Positions 1 through 7,638 are shown, counted from the first letter of the stretch. The stretch is 14,890 nt of DNA from an uncultured Clostridia bacterium (GCA_937907975.1 CALEQS010000264.1:1-14890), one strand, 5' to 3'. The notes: generated from the sequence alone by a model not told the origin. A program made the numbers and translations.

Positions 1-203
1 GTGCCCTGCAAGCTGGTGTATCGGCGTTCGGCACGTTGGAGAGCGCCGGAAACAATGCAGGATCGGCGTTCGGCTGGAATGTGAAGATCGTCCCGCAGGG
101 AGACAACCAGCGCGCCCGTGTCTTCGTGCACAACCCGTCCGGCAGCTTCGGAGGCGCAGATGCGCTTACCGTGGCGGTGCTGGTATTGGGAAAGTGGAAA
201 TAA
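1..203 (+). CDS. C-terminal end of an unidentified protein (5' truncated)
   Basis: An open frame enters from the left edge (first full codon at base 3) and stops at TAA 201-203, giving about 66 residues. The visible tail is rich in Gly, Ala, Asn and Ser and alternates hydrophobic and polar residues, as in a beta-strand-rich domain. It ends in a strongly hydrophobic strand followed by GKWK. It contains SAFG twice, encoded by an exact 12-base direct repeat (21-32 and 63-74). No family is recognised. The texture resembles the C-terminal domains of phage fibre or surface-binding proteins, but that is only an impression. A strong hairpin terminator follows directly, which supports a real gene end here. 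Confidence 0.5.
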   Translation, partial: ALQAGVSAFGTLESAGNNAGSAFGWNVKIVPQGDNQRARVFVHNPSGSFGGADALTVAVLVLGKWK

Positions 204-206
204 AAA

Positions 207-245
207 ACAGGCCTTCGGGATTCTTCCCGAAGGCCTGTGCCTTTT
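207..245. terminator. Bidirectional intrinsic terminator between convergent genes
   Basis: A perfect 14-bp stem (207-220 with 225-238) closes a TTCT tetraloop. A CTTTT run follows on the + strand, and a run of A at 202-207 gives a U-tract for minus-strand transcription. It lies between the + gene ending at 203 and the minus gene ending at 251, so it probably serves both. Confidence 0.85.
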
Positions 246-250
246 AAGAA

Positions 251-3200
251 TTACCGATTCAGGATCTCCATAAATTCTGTTCCGGTGATCGTTTCCTTTT
301 CAAAGAGGAACTTGGCGAGTTCCTCCAGTTTGCCTTCGTTGGCCTTGAGCAGGTCGAAGGCTTTTTTATGCTGAGTGCGTACCAGCTCAATGACCTTTTC
401 ATCCACAGCCCGGGCAGTGGCCTCGCTGCACTGCTGGCGGGTGCCGCCGCCCAGATAGCCGCCGCTGGAGCGCTCAAGGCACACCATGTCGAACTCATCT
501 GTCATGCCGTAGCGGGCGATGATGGAACGGGCCATGCTGGTGGCCTTTTCAATGTCGTTAGATGCCCCCGTGGTCACTTCGTGGAAGTGGACCTCCTCAG
601 CGGCCCGGCCGGCACAGATCGTGGCGATCCGGTTTTCCAGCTGGGTGCGGGTGTACATGACCGGCTCGCTGGTCTCCAGCTGCTGGGCAAAGCCGAGCAC
701 ACCGGAGGTGCGGGGGAGGATCGTGATCTTCTGCACCGGGGCGGAGTTCGTCTGGAGTGCGGCGGCCAGTGCGTGGCCGATCTCGTGATAGCAGGTGACC
801 CACTTTTCGTGCTCACTCATAATGTCGTTCTTCTTCAGATAACCGACGGAAATGACGTCAATGCTCTCGGCCAGGTCGGTCTGGTTCACCTTGTCCCGGC
901 CCTGGCGCAGGGCGGCCAGCGCGGCTTCGTTGACGATGTTGCGCAGCTCCGCGCCGGAGCACCCGGCAGCCAGACGTGCGATCTCGTTGACATTGATGCC
1001 GTCCTCGTGGGCCACCTTGGCGAGATAGTGCTCCAGAATGGACGCGCGGCCCTCCAGATCGGGCAGTTCCACTGGAACCTGGCGGTCAAAGCGTCCGGGC
1101 CGCCGCAGGGCGGGATCCAGCAGCTGAGGCTGGTTAGTGGCGGCCAGCACGATGACTTCGCTCTTGTCGTCAAAGCCGTCCAGCTCTGTCAGCAGCTGGA
1201 TCAGCACCGAGTCGGCGTGGCCGCTTTCGGCCCGGCTGGTGCCGATGGCGTCGATCTCGTCGATAAACACAATGCAGGGGGAGAGCTCCCGGGCCTTCTG
1301 GAACAGGGAGCGGACCTTTTCCGCACCGGCCCCCACGAACTTATCTACAAATTCGCTGCCTGAGATGGACAGGAAGGGTACGCCTGCCTCGCCGGCAACG
1401 GCCCTGGCCAGCATGGTCTTGCCCGTGCCGGGAGGGCCGTAAAGCAGTGCACTATGGGGAATGGAGGCGCCGATGGCCTGGAACTTGGCCGGGTGCTTCA
1501 AAAAGTCCACCAGCTCCGTCAGCAGTTCCTTGGCCTCGTCCTCGCCGCACACGTCGGCAAAGCGGAGCTTGGCCTCTTCCTCGGAGAACATGGTGGCGCC
1601 GGAGGCGTGCTTGCCAAACACCATGGCGCCGTTGCTGGCGGCGTCCATCTCCTCGGCGGCCTTGTCAAAATCAGAGGGGAGTAGAGTGGTGAGCTCTGCC
1701 TTTTCCAGTTTGGAGCGCATGACCGCCTTGCTCCAGGTGCGCTCAAACAGGTTGCGCACAAACCGAGCGTTGGCAAAGGTGGGACTCAGATAGACGTTGT
1801 TGGGCAGCGTGCGGAAATATTCGCGTACCCGTTCGATGAACTCCTCCCCAAAAAGGAAATCCTTCCGGGCCTGGGCAAAGAAAATCTCAGAAAGCTGTTC
1901 CCGGGTGTAGTTGGGGAAGTTGATCTCATAGGGCATCCGCTGGACAAGGCCGGGGTTGGAACGCATCAGGTCGTCAATTTCATCTTTGTAGCCGGCCATG
2001 ATGACGACCATGTCGTCCCGGTGGTTCTCCATCTCGCTGAGCAGGGTGTTCAGCGCTTCGGAATTGAAGGAGGCGGCGCGGTTCTCTTCCGTGTCCGCCA
2101 GTGCATACGCCTCATCGATGAACAGCACGCTGCCGTAGGCGTCCCGGCAGATCTGGGACACCTTGGGCGCGGTATGGCCTACATATTTGGCGATCAGATC
2201 CACGCCCTCATACTCAAAGAACACGCCTTTGCGCAGAATGCCGCGCTCCTTGAGCATCTGGCCCAGAATGCGGGCCACGGTGGTCTTGCCGGTGCCCGGA
2301 TTGCCCACAAAGCGCATATGGATGGAGGGCCGGGAGGAAGAGGTCGAGTTTTTAATGGCGTATTCGATCAGAGAGACGATCTCATCGATCTGCTTGGCCA
2401 CCGGTTCCATGCCGATGAGCTGGCGGAGCTTATCCTCGGCAGGCAGATCCATCAGGTCGCCCTCGCCGTCCAGCCGCCGCAGATCAGCGGCGGTGATGGT
2501 GCCGCCCACGGCCTCGCCGGCGGGGAGCTGGCGCAGCTTTTCATATACCAGTTGATCAACAATCTTTTCCACGGATTTGATGCCGTAAAAGCGGCCGTCA
2601 CTCTTTTCGTGGGCTACCATCTGGGCGAGGATCGGCTCTGCGGAGCTGTCCAGCGTAAAGCCGTAGTTCTTGGCTGCCCGGGCGGCGCACTTGCTCAGAT
2701 CCTCAAAGTCCATGGGAATAAAGGTGATGGTGCGCAGGAAGAACACATCGTCCAGAATGGCCTGCACGGTCTGGAGGGCCCGCTGCTCCAGAAAGGGGAT
2801 GCGGAACACCAGCACGCTTTTGCAGTTGGAATAGACTGTCCGCAGCACACTGCGGTAGCCGGGTTTGTCCAGATTGCTCATGCACTGGCTCAGGTCGAGG
2901 CAGACGACACAGCCCTCCAGCTTGCGCATTTCCCGGCGCATATTGTCCTCCAGCTTGGCCAGTTCATCCACATCATCTGTGTTGGGCAGGCGGATCTCGG
3001 CGGGCTCTGCATCAGAGATCAGATTCAGCTCTTTGAGCATTTTCGCCATCAGCTTGAGGGCGTGAGTCAGGCCATAGCCATCGTCAATGGTGAAAAGATA
3101 AGTGTTGCGCTGGAGGTAGGACTGATCCTTCAGGGCATGTAGGGCGGGAGCCATAGCATTCAGCTCCTCGCACAATGCTTTGAACTCTTCGGCACCGACC

Positions 3201-3577
3201 AGATCGAGGATCTCGGCCAGTGCATTGCTGCGTCTGCCGCTGCCTTGGGTCGGCTGTTCCACCGGTTTGTGCGGGATCGGCTGGGCGGGGGCAGGGGAAA
3301 CGGGCGCTTCCGCGTCGGCGCCAGCCTCGGATGTGATTTCAATGTGGCAGGACATACCTCCGGCCATGTCCTTCAGCATACTGCGCAGGGAGCCGGTCAG
3401 ATCATTGGCAGAGCTGCTCAGTTCGACCTCGCATTTCGTATCCTGTACGGAGCGGACGCGGCTTTCGTATTCGTTGGAGAGCCGCTCGATCATCTTGCGG
3501 ATCGCCAGCGAGGCAGAGATCTTTCCATTCAGGTCAAGTCCACTGCCAAAGTCGATCAGAATGTGATAGAGTGTCAT
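251..3577 (-). CDS. Three-module AAA protein: degenerate AAA + CbxX/SpoVK-like AAA + FtsH-like AAA with M41 zinc metallopeptidase
   Basis: The start is ATG 3577, preceded by GAGG with an 8-nt gap; the frame is open to 3691 but has no comparable site there. The product is 1108 residues. Residues 1-85 are a small unknown alpha/beta domain, and 90-115 are a Pro-rich linker. Residues 120-350 look like an AAA fold whose Walker A position reads GYGLT (167-171) and whose Walker B position reads VVCLDLS (224-230), so it is probably inactive. A CbxX/CfxQ-like AAA follows, with GNPGTGKT 425-432, VLFIDEA 484-490 and NPGLVQR 541-547. The third module is FtsH-like: GPPGTGKT 714-721, pore motif FVGAGA 747-752, IVFIDEID 769-776 and a second region of homology ending PGRFDR 827-832. 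The M41 domain carries HEIGH 931-935 and the probable third zinc ligand D1008 in GASNDIEKAT. Classical FtsH is about 600-700 residues and membrane-anchored; no transmembrane helix is visible here. ATP-driven protein unfolding and proteolysis in the cytosol is inferred; substrates are unknown. It is a single-gene unit with its own promoter. Confidence 0.9.
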   Translation of the reverse strand: MTLYHILIDFGSGLDLNGKISASLAIRKMIERLSNEYESRVRSVQDTKCEVELSSSANDLTGSLRSMLKDMAGGMSCHIEITSEAGADAEAPVSPAPAQPIPHKPVEQPTQGSGRRSNALAEILDLVGAEEFKALCEELNAMAPALHALKDQSYLQRNTYLFTIDDGYGLTHALKLMAKMLKELNLISDAEPAEIRLPNTDDVDELAKLEDNMRREMRKLEGCVVCLDLSQCMSNLDKPGYRSVLRTVYSNCKSVLVFRIPFLEQRALQTVQAILDDVFFLRTITFIPMDFEDLSKCAARAAKNYGFTLDSSAEPILAQMVAHEKSDGRFYGIKSVEKIVDQLVYEKLRQLPAGEAVGGTITAADLRRLDGEGDLMDLPAEDKLRQLIGMEPVAKQIDEIVSLIEYAIKNSTSSSRPSIHMRFVGNPGTGKTTVARILGQMLKERGILRKGVFFEYEGVDLIAKYVGHTAPKVSQICRDAYGSVLFIDEAYALADTEENRAASFNSEALNTLLSEMENHRDDMVVIMAGYKDEIDDLMRSNPGLVQRMPYEINFPNYTREQLSEIFFAQARKDFLFGEEFIERVREYFRTLPNNVYLSPTFANARFVRNLFERTWSKAVMRSKLEKAELTTLLPSDFDKAAEEMDAASNGAMVFGKHASGATMFSEEEAKLRFADVCGEDEAKELLTELVDFLKHPAKFQAIGASIPHSALLYGPPGTGKTMLARAVAGEAGVPFLSISGSEFVDKFVGAGAEKVRSLFQKARELSPCIVFIDEIDAIGTSRAESGHADSVLIQLLTELDGFDDKSEVIVLAATNQPQLLDPALRRPGRFDRQVPVELPDLEGRASILEHYLAKVAHEDGINVNEIARLAAGCSGAELRNIVNEAALAALRQGRDKVNQTDLAESIDVISVGYLKKNDIMSEHEKWVTCYHEIGHALAAALQTNSAPVQKITILPRTSGVLGFAQQLETSEPVMYTRTQLENRIATICAGRAAEEVHFHEVTTGASNDIEKATSMARSIIARYGMTDEFDMVCLERSSGGYLGGGTRQQCSEATARAVDEKVIELVRTQHKKAFDLLKANEGKLEELAKFLFEKETITGTEFMEILNR

Positions 3578-3628
3578 GGGTGATACCTCGGTTTCTCTTC
3601 CTTCTGTTTTTGCAAAAAAACTATTCAT

Positions 3629-3657
3629 ATCATAATTTATTTTAAAGTGCAAATCAA
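3629..3657 (-). promoter_or_regulatory. Sigma-A-type promoter of the AAA/FtsH-like gene
   Basis: On the minus strand, TTGATT (3657-3652), a 17-nt spacer and TATGAT (3634-3629) lie about 50 bases upstream of the start codon at 3577. The position between the upstream gene's terminator and this gene's ribosome binding site fits a dedicated promoter. Confidence 0.7.
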
Positions 3658-3665
3658 CTGGGAAT

Positions 3666-3708
3666 GACAAAAAACTGCGGTCCTCGCGCAAAGTGCGAAG
3701 ACCGCAGT
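3666..3708 (-). terminator. Intrinsic terminator of the lipoprotein gene
   Basis: On the minus strand a stem of about 14 bp, including one G-U pair, lies between 3674 and 3708. It is followed by six U (3673-3668). It begins 6 bases beyond the stop codon at 3715-3717 and separates this gene from the downstream AAA/FtsH-like gene. Confidence 0.85.
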
Positions 3709-3714
3709 CCAGTT

Positions 3715-5079
3715 TTATCCGGCGAGGAACAGGTTACCAAATACTTCAGTGGAATCCAGTGTCTGACCACCGGATTCCACCTGTGAAAATTCAGGAAAGT
3801 AGGCCCAGCCGGTGTCGCCGTTGGCACATTGGATCTGCACCCAGTGCTCCCCGTCAGTGGAGAGAAAGCTCAGCGCAGTGCTGGCAGGGGAGAGGGTGAG
3901 CTGCTCGGAACTGCGGTCAGGGCGTGCGTAGACCGTCAGTTCCTGACGCAGAGTGACTTTCCAGCCGTCCGGGAGCACCGGGACGCAGAACTCGCCGTCC
4001 ACCAGATGAAACTGCCCGTCCTCCAGCCGATAGGTGCGCGGGCCGGACCAGGTCTGCATCACGTCCAGCCGGGTCATAGCGGTAACGCTTCCATCCCCGT
4101 GGAACTGAGTGGTGTGGTCGTCCGGGAAGCCGCTGATTTGGCCCAGATAGGTGAGGTCGGCACCGTCAAAACGGAAGAAATGGGTGGTCAGCCAGTCATT
4201 GCTGCCCCAGTCGGCCAGCGCGATCTCCCGATAGCTGTCGCTTGTATCCAGATCGACCAGATAGTAATAGGTCACGTCCGGGTTCTCCAGCCAGATGCCG
4301 TAGTTGGAGAGTGTGTTTTCCGCTTCCGTCTGGAGGTATTCCACTCCGTTGATCGTGAGCGACTCCGGCATGGCCATGTCGTAGCTTCCGTCGTTCAACA
4401 GCTGCATCGGGCGGATGCTGTAATAGATCGTGTCCTCCACGCCGTCGCCATCCAGATCCAGATGGCTTTCGGAGCCGATGGTGATGTCCAGCTGATAGTT
4501 GTTGGATGCGCTGGGCTCATAGGGGATATTTAACGGAGTGATGGAAAGTGCCCCGGAGCCGTCAGGAGCGGGGGAAGCGGTGAAGGCATTCAGGGAGCAG
4601 ACACAGTAGACATACTGCCCGGCCTTCAACGGAAGGTCGGTAGAGCCGTTCAGGTCAGAGACCACGGGGTGAGCGGCCTGAGACAGATAACGCCATGCGT
4701 CGGTGAACTCCTCCTCCAGTACATAGATCGTCCAGCTGATAGTGTCCCCATCATAGTCGGCATCGCTGCCGACAAAGGCGTCGGCAGTCTGGGCGCAGAA
4801 GTGGTAAGTCCCGTCAGCCTTCGGGTGGAAGAGATAGGGGGCATCAAAGCAGTCCTGGCTCTCAATCACGGTGGCCTCCGGAGCCGGGTTAAGATTGGAC
4901 ACAGCGGAGGAGGAGTCAGCTTCGGCAGGGTCTGCAGACTGGACAGCGGATTGTGCCGCCGGAGCAGGGGCCGAATCTGAGCTGCCCGCGGTGGCAGAGG
5001 AGCCGCCGTGAGACGCACCGCATCCGGCACAGACGGCCAGGATCAGAACGCCCAGCGCGGCACTGAGAAATCGTTTCAT
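3715..5079 (-). CDS. Putative lipoprotein with calcium-loop-like motif and C-terminal SH3-like domain
   Basis: The start is ATG 5079, with AAAGGA 8 nt upstream. An in-frame ATG at 5124 would add 15 residues before the signal peptide and has no good binding site. The product is 454 residues. Residues 1-20 form a lipoprotein signal peptide (basic MKR, hydrophobic core, CAGC with Cys20 as the likely lipidated residue). A Ser/Ala/Pro/Asp-rich linker spans about 21-68, as in surface proteins tethered through a wall. Residues 205-365 contain DLDGDGVED (208-216), a loop typical of VCBS/FG-GAP or EF-hand-like calcium-binding repeats, in a beta-rich region. Residues 372-431 read like a bacterial SH3 domain, including a WVQI strand and GWAYF. 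Function is unknown; cell-surface binding or sensing is an inference. It has its own promoter and terminator and is divergent from the beta-CASP gene. Confidence 0.82.
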   Translation of the reverse strand: MKRFLSAALGVLILAVCAGCGASHGGSSATAGSSDSAPAPAAQSAVQSADPAEADSSSAVSNLNPAPEATVIESQDCFDAPYLFHPKADGTYHFCAQTADAFVGSDADYDGDTISWTIYVLEEEFTDAWRYLSQAAHPVVSDLNGSTDLPLKAGQYVYCVCSLNAFTASPAPDGSGALSITPLNIPYEPSASNNYQLDITIGSESHLDLDGDGVEDTIYYSIRPMQLLNDGSYDMAMPESLTINGVEYLQTEAENTLSNYGIWLENPDVTYYYLVDLDTSDSYREIALADWGSNDWLTTHFFRFDGADLTYLGQISGFPDDHTTQFHGDGSVTAMTRLDVMQTWSGPRTYRLEDGQFHLVDGEFCVPVLPDGWKVTLRQELTVYARPDRSSEQLTLSPASTALSFLSTDGEHWVQIQCANGDTGWAYFPEFSQVESGGQTLDSTEVFGNLFLAG

Positions 5080-5128
5080 AAGTAGGATCCTTTCCACATA
5101 AAATGGGGGAACACATAAATTCATTCAT

Positions 5129-5157
5129 ATTATAAAATAGTTGGTATGGCAGTACAA
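5129..5157 (-). promoter_or_regulatory. Sigma-A-type promoter of the lipoprotein gene
   Basis: On the minus strand, TTGTAC (5157-5152), a 17-nt spacer and a perfect TATAAT (5134-5129) lie about 50 bases upstream of ATG 5079. The -35 is weak (3 of 6) but the -10 and spacing are ideal. Confidence 0.65.
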
Positions 5158-5266
5158 GGCGAATCTGGTGAAAAAGAATTACAAAATTCTGCTGTCCTGT
5201 AAATTCTCAAATGGTGGAGATTGTGCATAATGCAACATTGCTTCGAATGAAAGATAAAATAACCTA

Positions 5267-5295
5267 TTGAAAACGACGAAAACGAGGGGTATAAT
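5267..5295 (+). promoter_or_regulatory. Strong sigma-A-type promoter of the beta-CASP hydrolase operon
   Basis: TTGAAA (5267-5272), a 17-nt spacer and TATAAT (5290-5295) stand about 50 bases upstream of ATG 5347. It is the best consensus match in the window and is divergent from the lipoprotein promoter, with about 110 bases between the two -35 boxes. Confidence 0.8.
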
Positions 5296-5346
5296 AAAAT
5301 CAGAAAGCAAAAGTCCTTTTGCACAGGCAACAGGGAGGTTTTCGCT

Positions 5347-6951
5347 ATGAAAGTGACCTTTATCGGTGCGACCCATGAGGTGACCGGCAGCTGCACACTG
5401 CTGGAGGTGGGCGGCAGGTACTTCCTTGTGGACTGCGGCATGGAGCAGGGCTTGAATGTCTTTGAGAATGTCCCGCTTCCGGTGCCGCCCAGTCAGATCG
5501 AGGCGGTGTTCCTGACCCATGCCCATATTGACCACTCGGGTATGCTGCCAAAACTCTGTAAGGACGGCTTCAAAGGCAGTATCTTTGCCACGGACGCGAC
5601 GTGCAGTCTCTGCAACATCATGCTGCGTGACTGCGCCCATATCCAGATGTCTGACGCTGAGTGGAAGACCCGGAAGGCGCTGCGGGCCGGGGAGCCTGCA
5701 GTAGAGCCGGTCTATGATCTGGACGATGCCCTGCGGGCCATCAGCCGGCTGCGGCGGTGTGAGTACGGCAGACGCTATCAGGTGGATGAGGGCGTGGAGC
5801 TGCGCTTCACCGATGTGGGCCATCTGCTGGGGTCCGCCGCCATTGAGCTGTGGCTCACAGAAGGGGAGGCGGCCAGAAAGATCGTCTTTTCCGGTGATGT
5901 CGGAAACCGCTTCAAGCCGATTCTGAAGGATCCGCAGACCGTGGACAGTGCCGACTACCTGGTCATTGAGTCCACTTATGGCAATCGGCTGCACGAGATC
6001 ACCGGCCCGGTGGACACGGTGAATGAGCTGGCTGCGGTGATCCAGCGTACGCTGGATCGCAAGGGCAATGTGGTCATTCCGTCCTTTGCGGTGGGCCGCA
6101 CCCAGGAAATGCTCTATGCGCTTCGGGAGATCAAGGAGCAGGGGCTGGTGCATGGCCACGACGGCTTCCCGGTCTATGTGGACAGCCCGCTGGCCAATGA
6201 GGCCACGGCGATCTTTCTTCAGTGCGACCCGTCTTACTTTGACGATGAGGCCCGGGCTGTACTCGCCCAGGGCGTGAATCCCATCTGGTTTGACGATATC
6301 CATATTTCTGCCACGGCGGAGGATTCCAAGATGATCAATATGGATCCGACGCCAAAGGTCATCCTCTCTGCCAGTGGAATGTGCGAGGCGGGACGGATCC
6401 GCCACCATCTGAAGCATAACCTGTGGCGCAGCGAGAGCACCATCCTCTTTGTAGGTTATCAGGCGGAGGGTTCTCTGGGCCGAAACCTGCTGGACGGAGC
6501 AAAAAAGGTGAAGCTTTTCGGCGAGGAGATCGCCGTCAGCGCTGAGATCGCCTCCCTCCACGGTACCAGCGGCCACGCCGACCAGAAGGGACTGCTGGAT
6601 TGGGTGAGCGCCATTGAGCCGAAGCCGTCTATCGTGTTCGTTAACCACGGCAGTGAGCAGTCCTGCGAGGATTTCAAGGACCTGTTGGTGCAGAAGGGCT
6701 ATCGGGCGGAAGCGCCGTACAGCGGCACCCAGTATGATCTGGCCACAGGCCAGATGACCGTGTATGCAGAAGGACGGCGTATTGACCACAGCCGTACTCG
6801 CACCGGAGCCCGGGCAGTGCAGCTCTACGACAAACTGATCGCAGCGGCGCGGGAACTGCTTCGGCTGGCACAGGCCAGCCAGGGTCGGCCCAACAAGGAT
6901 CTGGCAAGGTTTACCGATCAGATCCGCAGCCTGATCCAGAAATGGCAGTAA
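5347..6951 (+). CDS. MBL-fold beta-CASP RNA metallo-hydrolase (CPSF73/YSH1-like)
   Basis: The start is ATG 5347 with AGGGAGG (5332-5338), an 8-nt gap. The product is 534 residues, the normal size for bacterial and archaeal CPSF-like nucleases. Metal-binding motifs are THAHIDH (H58, H60, D62, H63), GH at 158-159 and SGD with D184. Beta-CASP hallmarks are VIESTYG (206-212), PSFAVGRTQE (245-254), SASGMCEAGR (341-350), HGTSGHADQ (405-413) and VNHG (432-435). Members of this family are zinc-dependent endo- or exoribonucleases acting in the cytosol. The sequence lacks the extra C-terminal domain typical of RNase J; instead the last 50 residues are a basic helical tail. It is the first gene of a two-gene operon, 29 bases before a cytidylate-kinase-like gene. 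Its RNA target cannot be read from the sequence. Confidence 0.93.
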   Translation: MKVTFIGATHEVTGSCTLLEVGGRYFLVDCGMEQGLNVFENVPLPVPPSQIEAVFLTHAHIDHSGMLPKLCKDGFKGSIFATDATCSLCNIMLRDCAHIQMSDAEWKTRKALRAGEPAVEPVYDLDDALRAISRLRRCEYGRRYQVDEGVELRFTDVGHLLGSAAIELWLTEGEAARKIVFSGDVGNRFKPILKDPQTVDSADYLVIESTYGNRLHEITGPVDTVNELAAVIQRTLDRKGNVVIPSFAVGRTQEMLYALREIKEQGLVHGHDGFPVYVDSPLANEATAIFLQCDPSYFDDEARAVLAQGVNPIWFDDIHISATAEDSKMINMDPTPKVILSASGMCEAGRIRHHLKHNLWRSESTILFVGYQAEGSLGRNLLDGAKKVKLFGEEIAVSAEIASLHGTSGHADQKGLLDWVSAIEPKPSIVFVNHGSEQSCEDFKDLLVQKGYRAEAPYSGTQYDLATGQMTVYAEGRRIDHSRTRTGARAVQLYDKLIAAARELLRLAQASQGRPNKDLARFTDQIRSLIQKWQ

Positions 6952-6980
6952 TTAAACCTGTTCAGAAATGAGGTATCACT

Positions 6981-7607
6981 ATGAAAAAGAACTGGGTCAT
7001 CACAATTGGACGAGAGTTTTGCAGCGGCGGCGCAGAGACGGCGCACAAGGTGTCCAAGCTGCTGGATATTCCCTATTATGACAAGGAGATCATCGATGAG
7101 GCAGTCAAGTCCACGCAGCTGGCGGAGGACGTGGTGGCACACCATGACGAGCGCCCAGTGGGCTATGCCGATGTGGGCGGCTATCAATACGGTGGGTTGT
7201 GGTATACGGATGATCCGTCCCTGCTTCTGCCTGTGGGTATGCGGGTGGCGGATGCCCAATTTGATGTGATCCGCCGGTCAGCAGATCAGGGCCCCTGTGT
7301 CATTGTGGGCCGTTGCGCGGACTATGTGCTGGAGGATCACAAGAACGTGTTCAATGTGTTTGTGCGCTCCGATATGGAGAACCGGGTGATGCGGTGTCGG
7401 AAGGAGTTCGGCCTCACTGAGGCCGATGCCCGGAAACTCATCCGCAAGACAGACAAGATCCGCTCCAACTACTACCGTTACTACACGCAGACAGAGTGGG
7501 GCGACCCGTCCCATTACGACCTGGTCATTGACGCAGGTAAGCTGGGTACCGATGCGGTGGCCTATCTGATCGCCGCCTATGTCCAGCAGTATGACCCGAA
7601 AACCTGA
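6981..7607 (+). CDS. Cytidylate kinase-like family protein
   Basis: The start is ATG 6981 with GAGG (6970-6973), a 7-nt gap. The product is 208 residues. The N-terminus ITIGREFCSGGAE (residues 7-19) is the family's version of the nucleotide-binding loop (usually GREYGSGG) and lacks the Lys of a standard Walker A. IPYYDKEII follows at 30-38, then CVIVGRCADYVL in the middle and KTDKIRSNYYRYYT, WGDP and YDLVID towards the C-terminus, the usual signature set of cytidylate-kinase-like proteins. True CMP kinase activity is not established for this group, and a separate cmk would be expected elsewhere. It follows the beta-CASP gene by 29 bases with no promoter or terminator between, so the two are probably co-transcribed. 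No convincing terminator lies immediately after it; the MATE leader terminator at 7714-7751 may end this transcript. Confidence 0.88.
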   Translation: MKKNWVITIGREFCSGGAETAHKVSKLLDIPYYDKEIIDEAVKSTQLAEDVVAHHDERPVGYADVGGYQYGGLWYTDDPSLLLPVGMRVADAQFDVIRRSADQGPCVIVGRCADYVLEDHKNVFNVFVRSDMENRVMRCRKEFGLTEADARKLIRKTDKIRSNYYRYYTQTEWGDPSHYDLVIDAGKLGTDAVAYLIAAYVQQYDPKT

Positions 7608-7638
7608 ACCTGCATCTCGGTTTTCGTGGATTTCACCA

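Noticed and set aside
120..350. DNA bases 120-350 as a site of interest in their own right
   Set aside because: The numbers refer to protein residues of the AAA/FtsH-like gene; the corresponding DNA is about 2528-3220, reported separately.
2021..3142. A 373-residue + strand open frame opposite the AAA/FtsH-like gene
   Set aside because: It is a shadow frame with compositionally odd translation and lies within the conserved AAA coding region.
5175..5190. Inverted repeat AGAATT-ACAA-AATTCT between divergent promoters as an operator
   Set aside because: The arms are short and AT-rich in AT-rich DNA and could occur by chance; nothing else supports a regulator site.
5179..6789. A 536-residue minus-strand open frame opposite the beta-CASP hydrolase
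   Set aside because: It is antisense to an intact, motif-rich gene and lacks a recognisable domain; the + strand gene has a promoter and ribosome binding site.
7597..7626. An 8-bp stem (CGAAAACC/GGTTTTCG) around the stop codon of the cytidylate-kinase-like gene as a terminator
   Set aside because: The loop is 14 nt and no T run follows; the clear terminator is further on at 7714-7751.
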